Shown here piece by piece: positions 18,668 through 27,580 of a stretch of DNA of 64,000 nucleotides; position 1 is the first letter of the stretch; each line of letters starts with the position of its first letter. This DNA comes from Aureibacter tunicatorum (GTDB lineage Bacteria > Bacteroidota > Bacteroidia > Cytophagales > Cyclobacteriaceae): NCBI RefSeq assembly GCF_036492635.1, contig NZ_AP025305.1, positions 4,544,000 to 4,607,999 on the forward strand. Direction: 5' to 3'. Made by a program: the position numbers and the translations under genes. The notes beneath the pieces were generated by a model, which was not told where the DNA came from, did not search any database, and saw only the letters and a list, made by a program, of their open reading frames with translations.

Positions 18668-18856
18668 CTAAGCTACTTGACCTTCATTGATTCCATCAGA
18701 CTCCTCTATCGGCATATTTTTCATATGCTTCACATACTTGTCCGACAAGAAATAAATCCAAATCGACAGGCCAACAAAAAACGTCACAAAGATCACTAAT
18801 GAAATCAGCGGTCCGACCTCAATGTCTTGAATAGTTTCGAAATAATGCTTGAACAT
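18668..18856 (-). CDS. ccoQ: CcoQ/FixQ-like small subunit of cbb3 oxidase
   Basis: 62 residues with one membrane helix (PLISLVIFVTFFVGLSIWIYFL) followed by a short charged tail. This is the size and shape of the CcoQ/FixQ subunit IV that stabilises the cbb3 complex. It starts 6 bases after the ccoNO stop and lies between ccoNO and ccoP, the standard place. Sequence similarity in this family is low, so the call rests on size, topology and position. Confidence 0.8.
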   Translation of the reverse strand: MFKHYFETIQDIEVGPLISLVIFVTFFVGLSIWIYFLSDKYVKHMKNMPIEESDGINEGQVA

Positions 18857-18862
18857 GGCTCA

Positions 18863-21052
18863 TTAATTATTTTCCTTAACTTCAATATCAGTTCCCAGTC
18901 TTTGCAAGTATGCTATCAATGCGATAATCTCCTTATCCTTGCTGACTTTGATTCCCTCTTCTTTGAGGTTCTCCGCGATAGCTTTCGCCTGCGCATCCAA
19001 TAAATCATCCGCTCCGGCGAGCTCTTCATTCGTGTACGGCACTCCCATCACTTCTTTCATGACCCTGATCTTAGTCATTGTAGTCGACTTGTCAAGATCA
19101 TTTTCAATCAACCATGGGTAAGGAGGCATAATAGAATTCGGCGACATCGTGGTAGGATCCACCATGTGATTATAATGCCATGAATTTGACTTTCTATTCA
19201 AACTTGCTCCCTCTCTAGCCAAATCCGGTCCTGTTCTCTTAGACCCCCATAAGAAAGGATGATCATAGACAAACTCGCCTGCTTTTGAATACTCTCCGTA
19301 TCTTTCGGTTTCAGATCTGAATGGTCTAATCATCTGCGAGTGACAACCAACACAACCTTCTCTGATATAAATATCTCTACCCTGCAACTCAAGCGGCGTA
19401 TAAGGCTTCACGCTTGCGATCGTCGGCACATTTGATTTGATCAAAAATGTTGGCAAAATTTCGAACACCGTACCAATCAATATAGCCAACAAGGATAGAA
19501 CTGTGAAAACAACTGATTTTCTCTCCAATACGCCATGCCATCCTTCTCCTTGAACAGAGGTAACCGGTTTCAAGGCATGCGCCTCAGCGCTTTCCTCTTC
19601 TTGGAATTCTCCTTGCCCCGCGGTTTTAATCAAATTGTAAACCATCACCAAAGCTCCCGCCAAGTACAAAGCGCCACCTACAGCTCTCAAAGCGTACATC
19701 GGCAATATCTGAAGCGTTGTTTCCAAGAAATTAGGGTATTTCAAAAAGCCTTCAGCAGTGAATTCTTTCCACATCAAACTTTGCGTGATTCCAGAGAAGT
19801 ACATTGGAACAGCGTAAACCACAATTCCCAACGTTCCAATCCAAAAGTGAGCATTGGCAAGTTTTGTCGAATACAACTTGGTCTTCCACATTCTAGGAAC
19901 CAACCAATACAACATACCGAAAGTCATGAATCCATTCCAGCCCAAACCGCCAATATGCACATGACCAATAGTCCAGTCAGTATAGTGGGAAATAGCATTC
20001 ACATTTTTAAGAGACATCATCGGTCCTTCAAAAGTCGCCATACCATAAGCGGTAATCGCCACTACCATGAATTTCAATACAGGATCCTCTCTTACCCTGT
20101 CCCAAGCGCCTCTAAGCGTCAAAAGACCATTAAGCATACCTCCCCAAGAAGGAGCAATCAGCATAATAGAGAATACTGTACCCAAAGCTTGAGCCCAACC
20201 CGGCAATGAAGTATAAAGCAAATGGTGAGGTCCAGCCCAGATATAAATAAAAATCAAAGACCAAAAGTGAATAATCGATAGCTTGTAAGAATATACAGGC
20301 CTGTTAGCCGCTTTTGGCAAAAAGTAATACATCAATCCCAAAAATGGAGTCGTCAAGAAGAATGCCACTGCATTATGTCCATACCACCACTGCACCAAAG
20401 CATCTTGCACACCAGCGTATATGGAATAACTCTTAACAAAATTAACAGGATACTCCAACGAATTAAACACATGCAATACCGCAACGGTAACGAATGTGGC
20501 TATATAAAACCAAATGGCCACATACATATGCCTTTCCCTTCTTCGAAGGATAGTCATGATCATATTCAAGCCAAAAACCACCCAAATCAATGTGATCGCG
20601 ATGTCGATTGGCCACTCTAATTCAGCATATTCCTTGGAAGTAGTAAAACCCAAAGGCAATGTAATAGCCGCGGCTACAATAATAAGCTGCCAGCCCCAAA
20701 AATGAATCCAGCTCAACAAATCGCTGAACATTCTCGCTTTCAGCAATCTTTGCATGGAATAATAAATCCCGGCAAAAAGCGCGTTTCCAACAAAGGCAAA
20801 AATCACTGCATTTGTGTGTAATGGCCTGATTCGGCCGAAAGTGGTGTACTCCAAATTAAAATTGAAGAGAGGATAGAACAATTGTATCGCTGCCAGCAAT
20901 CCCACTGTCATACCTATGATCCCCCAAAACACAGTCGCGATAGAGAAAAACTTCACTATCTTATTGTCATAACTGAATTTTTCCAGCTGCCCAGTACCCG
21001 TAGTGGCTACATCGGGCGTCCCCAAAGGTTGTGTATTAATTTCTGCTTGCAT
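18863..21052 (-). CDS. ccoNO: Fused cytochrome cbb3 oxidase subunits I and II (CcoN-CcoO)
   Basis: This is the catalytic core of the high-affinity terminal oxidase, reducing O2 to water with proton pumping in the inner membrane. 729 residues. The first ~470 residues form the 12-helix CcoN part, with the heme and CuB ligand regions RPLHTNAVIFAF, QWWYGHNAVAFFLT, GPHHLLYT and IGHVHIGGLGWNG. A linker helix (~510-530) leads to the CcoO part, a membrane-tethered cytochrome c with a single CVGCHSQMIRPF motif near residues 578-590 and a Met ligand region MSPNSIMPPYPWL. The N-O fusion is typical of Bacteroidota. It is the first gene of a seven-gene operon. ccoI and ccoS are not present nearby. Confidence 0.96.
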   Translation of the reverse strand: MQAEINTQPLGTPDVATTGTGQLEKFSYDNKIVKFFSIATVFWGIIGMTVGLLAAIQLFYPLFNFNLEYTTFGRIRPLHTNAVIFAFVGNALFAGIYYSMQRLLKARMFSDLLSWIHFWGWQLIIVAAAITLPLGFTTSKEYAELEWPIDIAITLIWVVFGLNMIMTILRRRERHMYVAIWFYIATFVTVAVLHVFNSLEYPVNFVKSYSIYAGVQDALVQWWYGHNAVAFFLTTPFLGLMYYFLPKAANRPVYSYKLSIIHFWSLIFIYIWAGPHHLLYTSLPGWAQALGTVFSIMLIAPSWGGMLNGLLTLRGAWDRVREDPVLKFMVVAITAYGMATFEGPMMSLKNVNAISHYTDWTIGHVHIGGLGWNGFMTFGMLYWLVPRMWKTKLYSTKLANAHFWIGTLGIVVYAVPMYFSGITQSLMWKEFTAEGFLKYPNFLETTLQILPMYALRAVGGALYLAGALVMVYNLIKTAGQGEFQEEESAEAHALKPVTSVQGEGWHGVLERKSVVFTVLSLLAILIGTVFEILPTFLIKSNVPTIASVKPYTPLELQGRDIYIREGCVGCHSQMIRPFRSETERYGEYSKAGEFVYDHPFLWGSKRTGPDLAREGASLNRKSNSWHYNHMVDPTTMSPNSIMPPYPWLIENDLDKSTTMTKIRVMKEVMGVPYTNEELAGADDLLDAQAKAIAENLKEEGIKVSKDKEIIALIAYLQRLGTDIEVKENN

Positions 21053-21120
21053 AAAATACTCAGATAATTTAATTATTTGAATGTTTCAGCTAAAATAGGG
21101 AGATGCGATAGCTAGAAATA

Positions 21121-21146
21121 TGACATTAGTCATGAAGCTACATGAC
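21121..21146 (-). promoter_or_regulatory. Overlapping palindromes upstream of ccoNO (FNR/DNR-like core)
   Basis: TGAC-ATTA-GTCA (21121-21132) overlaps GTCATG-N6-CATGAC (21129-21146). The TGAC-N4-GTCA core is the same as in the perfect palindrome upstream of the nap genes at 49804. CRP/FNR-superfamily regulators (FNR, DNR/NnrR, HcpR) bind sites of the form TTGAy-N4-rTCAA, so this is a candidate operator for the oxidase operon. The outermost T/A of the consensus are not conserved. Confidence 0.5.
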
Positions 21147-21375
21147 AAAAATTAACATTATGCGAGCAATTCGTATATAAAAATGTAAATATTAATAGTA
21201 TGGCAAGCCCACGACAACAATAAGAGGCTAAAAACATAACTATTTCAAGTTATTAAATTCACTCTAATTCCATGTAGCCAAGGTCGATGCGTCAAAGAAT
21301 ATTTGCTTCGCCATTTAACAAATTTTAGGAAACTTAAATTTCAAACCTTGTAAAAAAGTACTACTTTTAGCTAAA

Positions 21376-21390
21376 TATCACATTGTGATA
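21376..21390. promoter_or_regulatory. Perfect 7+7 dyad in the ccoNO/trxA spacer
   Basis: TATCACA and TGTGATA around a single central T. It is a likely dimeric-regulator site, but it is far (over 300 bases) from ccoNO and 440 bases from trxA. It could instead control the candidate small RNA at about 21567. Confidence 0.35.
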
Positions 21391-21566
21391 AACGGAGGAA
21401 AATGGCTTAAATAAGCAACTTGAAGCTTTTTTTTGAAAAAAAATTAGCAAAAACGGCATAATAAAGCCAATAACTTACGTTAAATAAACATCGAAACTGC
21501 AAAAGTAGCTCGCAAATATTTGCCAAGATTAAACAAAATGTTTTTTTTCTTTGCTACTTTTATAGT

Positions 21567-21675
21567 AAGCTTGGTAGGGTAATTAACCACAAGCTTGTAT
21601 ACATAACAAAGACACCTATTTTTATTCAATATCCTGTTTTGAAGAAGTCATCATTTGGTGACTTTTTCTTTTTAT
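21567..21675 (+). ncRNA. Candidate small RNA with 5' hairpin and intrinsic terminator
   Basis: A strong terminator (21641-21668 plus T-run) stands in the spacer with no gene before it on the plus strand, so something non-coding is probably transcribed toward it. About 70 bases earlier there is a 7-base stem, AAGCTTG (21567-21573) and CAAGCTT (21590-21596), preceded by TACTTTTA (21555-21562), which resembles the -7 box TAnnTTTG. The product would be about 105-110 bases. It could be a 6S-type or a regulatory RNA; I cannot assign a family by eye. Confidence 0.35.
21641..21675 (+). terminator. Orphan intrinsic terminator upstream of trxA
   Basis: Stem GAAGAAGTCA (21641-21650) and TGACTTTTTC (21659-21668), 10 pairs with one G-U, loop of 8, then CTTTTTAT. 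No protein-coding gene precedes it on this strand. Confidence 0.7.
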
Positions 21676-21829
21676 GGGCCTCCTTAACTCATGCACGAAA
21701 TCTATTTCCCTATAAATAAATTCTATCGTATTTATTTGAGTAATTAGTGATTTAATCCGAACTGAAAAAAAGTCTTTTCGTATATTTACCTATTCAAACG
21801 AAAAAGAGTAATATTTAAAATATATAATC

Positions 21830-22153
21830 ATGAGTAAAGCATTAGAAATCACGGACGCTAATTTCGCAGAAATTATCAATTCAGATCAACCAGTACTTGT
21901 AGATTTTTGGGCTGAGTGGTGCGGACCATGTAAAATGATCGGACCTATCGTTGAGGAATTAGCTGGAGAATACGAAGGCAAAGCCGTGATAGGTAAAGTG
22001 GATGTTGACACAAACCCTACTGTTTCCGCTCAATTCGGAATCAGAAGCATCCCGACACTATTGGTATTCAAAAATGGAGAAGTTGTTGACAAGCAAATAG
22101 GAGCTGTAAGCAAATCTATCCTTGCAGGTAAACTAGACGCTCAATTGGGTTAA
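21830..22153 (+). CDS. trxA: Thioredoxin
   Basis: A 107-residue cytoplasmic thioredoxin that reduces protein disulfides and is re-reduced by thioredoxin reductase with NADPH. The active site WAEWCGPCKMIGP is at about residues 28-40, with the classic WCGPC. The cis-Pro loop IRSIPTLLVFKNGE and the C-terminal Gly-rich strand are present. There is no signal peptide. A single gene with its own terminator just downstream. The start is ATG at 21830 in an AT-rich leader without a Shine-Dalgarno site, as usual for this phylum. Confidence 0.97.
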   Translation: MSKALEITDANFAEIINSDQPVLVDFWAEWCGPCKMIGPIVEELAGEYEGKAVIGKVDVDTNPTVSAQFGIRSIPTLLVFKNGEVVDKQIGAVSKSILAGKLDAQLG

Positions 22154-22181
22154 TCTCCAATTGTCTTCAATACAATATTCG

Positions 22182-22212
22182 ACGGAAAGCGGTAAACGTT
22201 TTCCGTTTTTTA
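22182..22212 (+). terminator. trxA terminator
   Basis: Stem ACGGAAAGCG (22182-22191) and CGTTTTCCGT (22197-22206), one G-U pair, loop GTAAA, then a T-run. It lies just before the stop of the convergent SDR gene and may also serve that gene. Confidence 0.88.
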
Positions 22213-22215
22213 TTG

Positions 22216-23655
22216 TCAAACTTTAACGATGCAATCAATCATTCCATTGAAAATAAAATGGTGAAAAGGAACCATAGCATACCAATACAGCCTGCCCAAC
22301 AAGCCTTTAGGCCTAAATGTCGCGGTCTGTCTAACTTCACTGGTGCCATCGCTATTTTCCTTCACCTCGAACTCCAGCCAAGCCTCTCCCGGCACTTTCA
22401 TCTCCGCAAAAAGCAACAAACGCCTGCCAGGCTTGTCAGCGACAAGCACCCTCCAAAAATCCAAAGCATCGCCAGCCTTCAAGTCATACTGGCTTCTTCG
22501 TCCCCTTCTTAAACCAACGCCACCGACCATTTTATCCATCAAACCCCTTAACTTCCACAAAGGATCCATAGCATACCAGCCTCTTCGCCCCCCAATGGTC
22601 CAGATATTCTCAAACACATCATCCGCATTCCGGGTAAACACACGCTTTTTATCATCTATAAAGCATCCATATTTTGGAACCTGAAGGAACTCCTGCAAAT
22701 TTGGATTTGCTTCCCCGCTTATATAAGCGTCTTTCCAACTGGAAATAACCTCATTGTCCTCCACTCTTCTCAAAGCCTTGCTCACCGACTCTTTATAAGA
22801 CAACAATTCTTGCGGATATAGCTTTTCCAAGCCTCCATGCTTGACAATTACTTCGTTTTTCATGCTATCGACCAAGCTTTCCGCCAAGGACATGGAAGTG
22901 GATGTGACAAATCGCAGCCATTGTGCCGAAAGATTTGGAGATAAAACGGGCAAAGTCAAAATATATCGCTTCAGCTTTCTAACTTGAGCGAATTGCAACA
23001 ACATCTGCTTGTAAGACAAGACATCAGGGCCTCCTATATCAAAAGAGCGATCATACAATCGTTCATCCCCAGGACATTTCGACAAATAGTAAAGCACATT
23101 TCTAATGGCGATTGGCTGGCACTTCGTATTAAGCCACCTTGGAGCTATCATCACTGGCAATTTCTCTACAAGATCCCGTATTATCTCAAAAGACGCGCTG
23201 CCAGAACCTATGATTATCGCCGCCCGAAGCGTAGTGGTTGGAATCGGAGAAACTCTCAAGATATCCTCCACATGCATTCTAGAAAACAAATGCCTGCTTA
23301 AATTCTTATCATTGACGATACCGCTTAGGTATATAATCTGCTTAACTGATGTTTTCTCCATAGCATTAATGAAGTTCAAAACCACACTATGCTCCATCTG
23401 AAGAAAATGCACTTTGGAAGCGCTCATGGAATGGACTAAAAAATAAGCGACCTCGATATCTTTTGGAATGCACTCAAGCGACTGTGGATCATTCAAATCC
23501 CCTACGACCACCTCTACTTTGTCTTGAAGAGAGCTTTCCAATTCCAGCCTGCTTTTATCGCGCACTAAACAAACCACGTAATGTCCGTCATTGACCAAAA
23601 ATGGGATCATTCTTCGGCCAATATATCCCGTAGCACCAGTCAATAATATTTTCAT
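22216..23655 (-). CDS. NAD(P)-binding SDR/NmrA-like protein with DUF2867 domain
   Basis: 479 residues from the ATG at 23655 (MKILLTGATGYIGRRMIPFL), preferred to an upstream in-frame TTG. The N-terminal ~290 residues form an atypical short-chain dehydrogenase fold with the nucleotide-binding glycine motif TGATGYIG. The C-terminal ~170 residues match the DUF2867/SRPBCC-like region (WTIGGRRGWYAMDPLWKLRG, LDFWRVLVADKPGRRLLLFAE, AWLEFEV). Proteins of this two-domain type are common in Bacteroidota. Their substrate is not established; a redox or epimerase-like role on a quinone or lipid is possible. It stands alone, with the terminator of trxA on its 3' side. Confidence 0.85.
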   Translation of the reverse strand: MKILLTGATGYIGRRMIPFLVNDGHYVVCLVRDKSRLELESSLQDKVEVVVGDLNDPQSLECIPKDIEVAYFLVHSMSASKVHFLQMEHSVVLNFINAMEKTSVKQIIYLSGIVNDKNLSRHLFSRMHVEDILRVSPIPTTTLRAAIIIGSGSASFEIIRDLVEKLPVMIAPRWLNTKCQPIAIRNVLYYLSKCPGDERLYDRSFDIGGPDVLSYKQMLLQFAQVRKLKRYILTLPVLSPNLSAQWLRFVTSTSMSLAESLVDSMKNEVIVKHGGLEKLYPQELLSYKESVSKALRRVEDNEVISSWKDAYISGEANPNLQEFLQVPKYGCFIDDKKRVFTRNADDVFENIWTIGGRRGWYAMDPLWKLRGLMDKMVGGVGLRRGRRSQYDLKAGDALDFWRVLVADKPGRRLLLFAEMKVPGEAWLEFEVKENSDGTSEVRQTATFRPKGLLGRLYWYAMVPFHHFIFNGMIDCIVKV

Positions 23656-23768
23656 TTCAAAACGGTTATTTCCCAATCTAGAGCATACTCGTAATGCTAA
23701 ATGTAATACAAGTTCACACTAATTGTTGTTCAAAAGCTTGCCAAAAACCCTTTGAAAAGAATCTGTTT

Positions 23769-24476
23769 TTATTTCTTGCTATAATCTTTCACAAACGCAT
23801 CAGGATAACTTCGCTTTACCTGCTTAAGCAAACTCTCAGCGGATGATCTTCCGCTAAACGCGCCTAAAAACACTCTGTACATTTTTTGTCCGTTCAACTT
23901 CATGACTTCAACGTATACCGATTGGCCATATTTGGTATGCAACTTATTTGACAAATCCATAAGATTCATCATTTCCTTGAAACTCCCCACCTGCACGCCA
24001 TATCCTCGCAGATCTCTTACTGAAGTTTTCACTTGATAAAACTCGCGTTTGGCTGGCTTTGCAACTGTTGGCTTAACGGTAGTTGAAGGTTTTTTATCAT
24101 TTCCCGAAGCCATATTAATGACTTGTATTTTCACATTAGCCAAACCGCTTTCGTAAAATTCGAGCTTTTTAGCCGCTTTTTTTGTCAGATCGATAATTCT
24201 GCCCTTTACAAATGGTCCTCTGTCATTAATCCTTACATCTACATATTTTCCATTAGACTTGTTTGTAACTCTGACCACTGAATTGAACGGCAAAGTCAAA
24301 TGAGCAGCAGTCATTGCATTATTGGAAAACCTCTCTCCATTAGCAGTTAGCCTGCCATTGAATTTATCGGCATAAAACGAAGCTTGCCCATGTTGAACAT
24401 ACACTCCATCGCCTTGAGCCAATAACATCATAGGCGAAAACATAAAAAAAATTAAATATAGCAACTTGGAGCTCAT
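23769..24476 (-). CDS. rlpA: RlpA-like septal lytic transglycosylase with SPOR domain
   Basis: 235 residues with a signal peptide (about 1-20, with no lipobox Cys). The double-psi beta-barrel RlpA domain follows (about 25-115: [20 protein letters not shown], and [22 protein letters not shown] with the catalytic-type Asp). A Lys/Pro-rich linker leads to a C-terminal SPOR domain (about 160-235: [21 protein letters not shown]) that binds denuded glycan strands at the division septum. RlpA enzymes cleave peptidoglycan strands lacking stem peptides (family knowledge). It lies directly downstream of the MurF-Alr gene on the same strand, another cell-wall function; the 50-base gap allows co-transcription. 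Confidence 0.9.
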   Translation of the reverse strand: MSSKLLYLIFFMFSPMMLLAQGDGVYVQHGQASFYADKFNGRLTANGERFSNNAMTAAHLTLPFNSVVRVTNKSNGKYVDVRINDRGPFVKGRIIDLTKKAAKKLEFYESGLANVKIQVINMASGNDKKPSTTVKPTVAKPAKREFYQVKTSVRDLRGYGVQVGSFKEMMNLMDLSNKLHTKYGQSVYVEVMKLNGQKMYRVFLGAFSGRSSAESLLKQVKRSYPDAFVKDYSKK

Positions 24477-24526
24477 ACAAAATCAAATCTAAATACTGCT
24501 AAATATAAGAATTTAAACAAATAAAT

Positions 24527-27010
24527 TTAATCCGCATAAAAAACTCTTTTCACTCTGCTGCCAATATTCGTCATCACTTCATAAGGTATCGTCATAGCTG
24601 CTTCAGCCATTCGATTAACATCATCCGCAGATTCAAAAATAATCACTTCATCGCCAACTTCGACATCATCAATACCTGTAATATCTATCATGGTCATGTC
24701 CATGCAAACATTTCCAATCACTGGAGCCAACTTCCCTCCGGCTTTCACTTGCAATCTTCCATTGCTGAATAATCGGCAGAAACCATCAGCATAACCTATT
24801 GCCATGGTCGCAATACGACTGTTTTTAGCTAAAACACCTTTTCTTGAATAACCTATTGTATTGCCCTCCTTCAGGTCATGAATCTGCGAAATTCTTGTCT
24901 TCAACACACTGATCAAACGTAAATCTCTTTGGCACATTCCCGTAGAATCGATACCATACAAACCTATCCCAAGCCGAACCATATCAAATTGATACTCCGG
25001 AAATCTAATTATGCCCGCAGTATTCAATGCGTATTTCATTTTGTCTCCTTTGATATCATATTCAGCCATATGGTCAAACCAAGTGGAAAACTGCTCCAAT
25101 TGAGAGACCGTGTATTCATCTTCATCAGAAACATCCGCCGCCGCCAAATGCGTGAAATAACCTTGTACTTCCACCTGATCCTGCATGGAAAGTATCTGCC
25201 CTAATCGATCCAAGTCTTTTTCGACAAAGCCCAATCTGTGCATTCCTGTATCCAGCTTAATATGAATGCGTGACTGCCTTTCATTTTTTTTCAAATACAA
25301 GCAATAACGGTCCAGCAAGTCAAAAGAATAAATCTCAGGTTCTAAATTGTATTTCAATAAATGGAGAAAGTCATCTTCGGTTGGATTCATCACCATGATT
25401 GGAATATTTATGCCATGCTTTCTTAAAGCAACTCCTTCATCGGCATAAGCAACACCCAAATAATCAACTCTATGATATTGCAATAAACTAGCAATCTCAA
25501 AACTACCATTGCCATAAGCAAAAGCTTTAACCATGATCATGAGCTTGGTGTCCTTTTTCAACCTTGATTTATAAAAATTAAGATTATGAACCAAAGATTC
25601 CATATTGACTTCAAGCCTGGTGCCATGGACCTGCTTTTCCAAAGCCTTTATAATTCTTTCAAAGTGAAAATGCCTAGCTCCTTTTACCAGTATAGTTTCA
25701 TTATCGAAATTCAATACCTCCTCGCTATTCAAAAAATCATCCGTTGAAGCAAAATATGACGCTTCTCCATTGAATATATCTTTGCATAAAGTTATTTCAG
25801 GACCAATCCCTATCAACTTGTCAACCTTCTTAGCTTTTATAAGCTTCAACAACTCATTTCTCCAATGCTGAACATTCAAGCCTGTCTGATGCATATCCGA
25901 AAGAATAAGCGTGGACTTGCTTTTTTGATTCATCTGCCTCATAAAGTCCAGTGCAACTTCAAGTCCTGCCAAGTCATTATTATAGCTATCATCTATAAGG
26001 CAACAATGATTAATGCCGTCTTTAATCGACAATCTCATATCAACACTTGGCAAATGCTTCACCGCCAGATTAATTTCATCAATGCTCATACCCAAATACT
26101 TGGCAAGAACAACCGAATGAATCAAATTCTCTTTAGAGGCATCATCCAAAAAGTCATGAAAGATCTCATATGAGCTTTCCCCCTTGGGGTAAAATACTAC
26201 TTTTCCATCTTCATCATCAACATAAACATCCGCATCCTGATCTGTATAAGACCATCCCAACAACCTTTCAGATCCAAGACATTCTAAAGCGACTTGATGA
26301 ACCAATGAATAGTCAAGACAATAAACCAATCTTTTCGCTTGCGAGAACAATTTCATTTTTTCTTTAGTCTTTTCTATTCGACTCTCAAAGCCTTGATCAT
26401 GAGCTGAGCCTATATTCGTGAATATTCCAAAATCTGGTTTGATTATCATTTCTAGTCTTTGCATCTCGCCAGCTTGAGAAATACCTGCCTCAAACACTCC
26501 TATTTCAGTTTGCTCATTCAATTCAAGAACCGACAAAGGCACACCCACTTGTGAATTAAAGCTTTTAGGGCTTTTGGTAACTATATGCTTTTCGGATAAA
26601 ATGTCTGATAACCATTCCTTGACGATAGTTTTACCATTGCTTCCTGTAATGCCTACAACTTTGCATTTCAACATTGATCGTCGATAAGCAGCTATTCTTT
26701 GCAAAGCCGCTTTAGCACTTTCAACAATAATAAAACTTGCTTCAGGGTATTTAAAGGTTCTGTTCTTGAAAGAAGGCTCCACTACAAACAGCTTCAAACC
26801 TTGCTTATGCATCAAACTTATATAATCGTGGCCATCATTTCGCAAACCTTTGATGGCGAAAAAGACATCTCCGGTCGACAATGAGGCTTTTCGGCTGTCA
26901 ATGAAGATTTTTCCAACCTTTTCCTGATGCACTTTTGCCCCTACATAGTCTCCTCCCAACAAAACTGATAATTCTTCAAAGGTCATTTTTTCGACTGATT
27001 TATCCGACAT
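24527..27010 (-). CDS. murF-alr: Bifunctional MurF / alanine racemase fusion
   Basis: 827 residues joining two cell-wall enzymes. The N-terminal part (about 1-450) is MurF-like, adding D-Ala-D-Ala to UDP-MurNAc-tripeptide. Its ATP P-loop is GITGSNGKTIVKEWL (about 120-134), followed by the FEAGISQAGEM ligase motif. The C-terminal part (about 455-827) is a PLP-dependent alanine racemase. The lysine that binds PLP lies in MVKAFAYGNGSFEIA, the catalytic Tyr in NTIGYSRKG, and VIGNVCMDMTMIDITG is the family signature. The fusion links production and use of D-alanine and is characteristic of Bacteroidota. Its start ATG at 27010 follows a 185-base AT-rich gap. Confidence 0.95.
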   Translation of the reverse strand: MSDKSVEKMTFEELSVLLGGDYVGAKVHQEKVGKIFIDSRKASLSTGDVFFAIKGLRNDGHDYISLMHKQGLKLFVVEPSFKNRTFKYPEASFIIVESAKAALQRIAAYRRSMLKCKVVGITGSNGKTIVKEWLSDILSEKHIVTKSPKSFNSQVGVPLSVLELNEQTEIGVFEAGISQAGEMQRLEMIIKPDFGIFTNIGSAHDQGFESRIEKTKEKMKLFSQAKRLVYCLDYSLVHQVALECLGSERLLGWSYTDQDADVYVDDEDGKVVFYPKGESSYEIFHDFLDDASKENLIHSVVLAKYLGMSIDEINLAVKHLPSVDMRLSIKDGINHCCLIDDSYNNDLAGLEVALDFMRQMNQKSKSTLILSDMHQTGLNVQHWRNELLKLIKAKKVDKLIGIGPEITLCKDIFNGEASYFASTDDFLNSEEVLNFDNETILVKGARHFHFERIIKALEKQVHGTRLEVNMESLVHNLNFYKSRLKKDTKLMIMVKAFAYGNGSFEIASLLQYHRVDYLGVAYADEGVALRKHGINIPIMVMNPTEDDFLHLLKYNLEPEIYSFDLLDRYCLYLKKNERQSRIHIKLDTGMHRLGFVEKDLDRLGQILSMQDQVEVQGYFTHLAAADVSDEDEYTVSQLEQFSTWFDHMAEYDIKGDKMKYALNTAGIIRFPEYQFDMVRLGIGLYGIDSTGMCQRDLRLISVLKTRISQIHDLKEGNTIGYSRKGVLAKNSRIATMAIGYADGFCRLFSNGRLQVKAGGKLAPVIGNVCMDMTMIDITGIDDVEVGDEVIIFESADDVNRMAEAAMTIPYEVMTNIGSRVKRVFYAD

Positions 27011-27195
27011 ACAACAAATGTTTGCTTATTTAATAACAAAATATAGAACCATTTTTCTATTTTTCGAGTATACAAACCCTGAAAGCAAGCCAATCTCACT
27101 CCGCAAAAGAAATATTATTTTGCTTGGGCAAACAATTGACTTTTAAGTATTTAATTTATTAATTTAGCACAAACAAATTTTAAATAAGGCATATT

Positions 27196-27504
27196 ATGCG
27201 TTCTTCTTTTTCAAAAATAAAATCTGCTTATATTTTAATCTTGCTTTCATTATTCATTTCTATCTTAGCAAATGCTAAAAATGGAAATATGACGAAGAAC
27301 AACAAAGCTGATATGTCAACAAACATAAGCAAAAAGGATTCTTCATACTATCACTTCAATCCTGAAAAAAACGAAAGCTCAGAATCAAACAACAAAAAAC
27401 ATAAAGGAACGCCGTCCAATAAGAACAAGTCCATGAATATGAGCTTGAATATCATTTACTATATGATCTACAAGTACACTATGGAAAAGGCTATCCGATT
27501 TTAA
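27196..27504 (+). CDS. Small secreted protein of unknown function
   Basis: 102 residues with a clear signal peptide (about 1-27: SAYILILLSLFISILANA). The mature part is very polar and Lys/Asn/Ser-rich (KKDSSYYHFNPEKNESSESN), followed by a hydrophobic segment with MNMSLNIIYYMIYKYTMEKA near the C-terminus. I see no known domain. It is a single gene facing the M24 peptidase gene across a shared terminator. It could be a small envelope protein or a peptide specific to this lineage. The evidence that it is a real gene is the signal peptide, the AT-rich promoter-like leader and the terminator after it. Confidence 0.5.
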   Translation: MRSSFSKIKSAYILILLSLFISILANAKNGNMTKNNKADMSTNISKKDSSYYHFNPEKNESSESNNKKHKGTPSNKNKSMNMSLNIIYYMIYKYTMEKAIRF

Positions 27505-27528
27505 CTCTGAAAGAATTATTTACAAGCA

Positions 27529-27563
27529 TAAAAAAAGCCGCTTTTTTTCGAAGCGGCTTTTCT
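27529..27563. terminator. Bidirectional terminator between the small secreted protein and M24 peptidase
   Basis: Arms AAAAGCCGCTT (27533-27543) and AAGCGGCTTTT (27551-27561), with A- and T-rich flanks. Confidence 0.88.
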
Positions 27564-27580
27564 ATTTATCTTTTTGTCTA

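Larger units (their letters stand above)
21053..21829. other. Divergent control region between ccoNO and trxA
   Basis: A 777-base spacer, the longest in the window, without a convincing protein gene. It holds overlapping palindromes 69-94 bases upstream of the ccoNO start (21121-21146), a second perfect dyad, TATCACA-T-TGTGATA, at 21376-21390, and a hairpin plus a strong terminator (21567-21670) that look like a small RNA. All are listed separately. Confidence 0.6.

Noticed and set aside
21391-21410. GGAGGA followed by ATG in the ccoNO/trxA spacer
   Set aside because: The ATG is followed at once by GCT and a stop, so it cannot encode a useful peptide.
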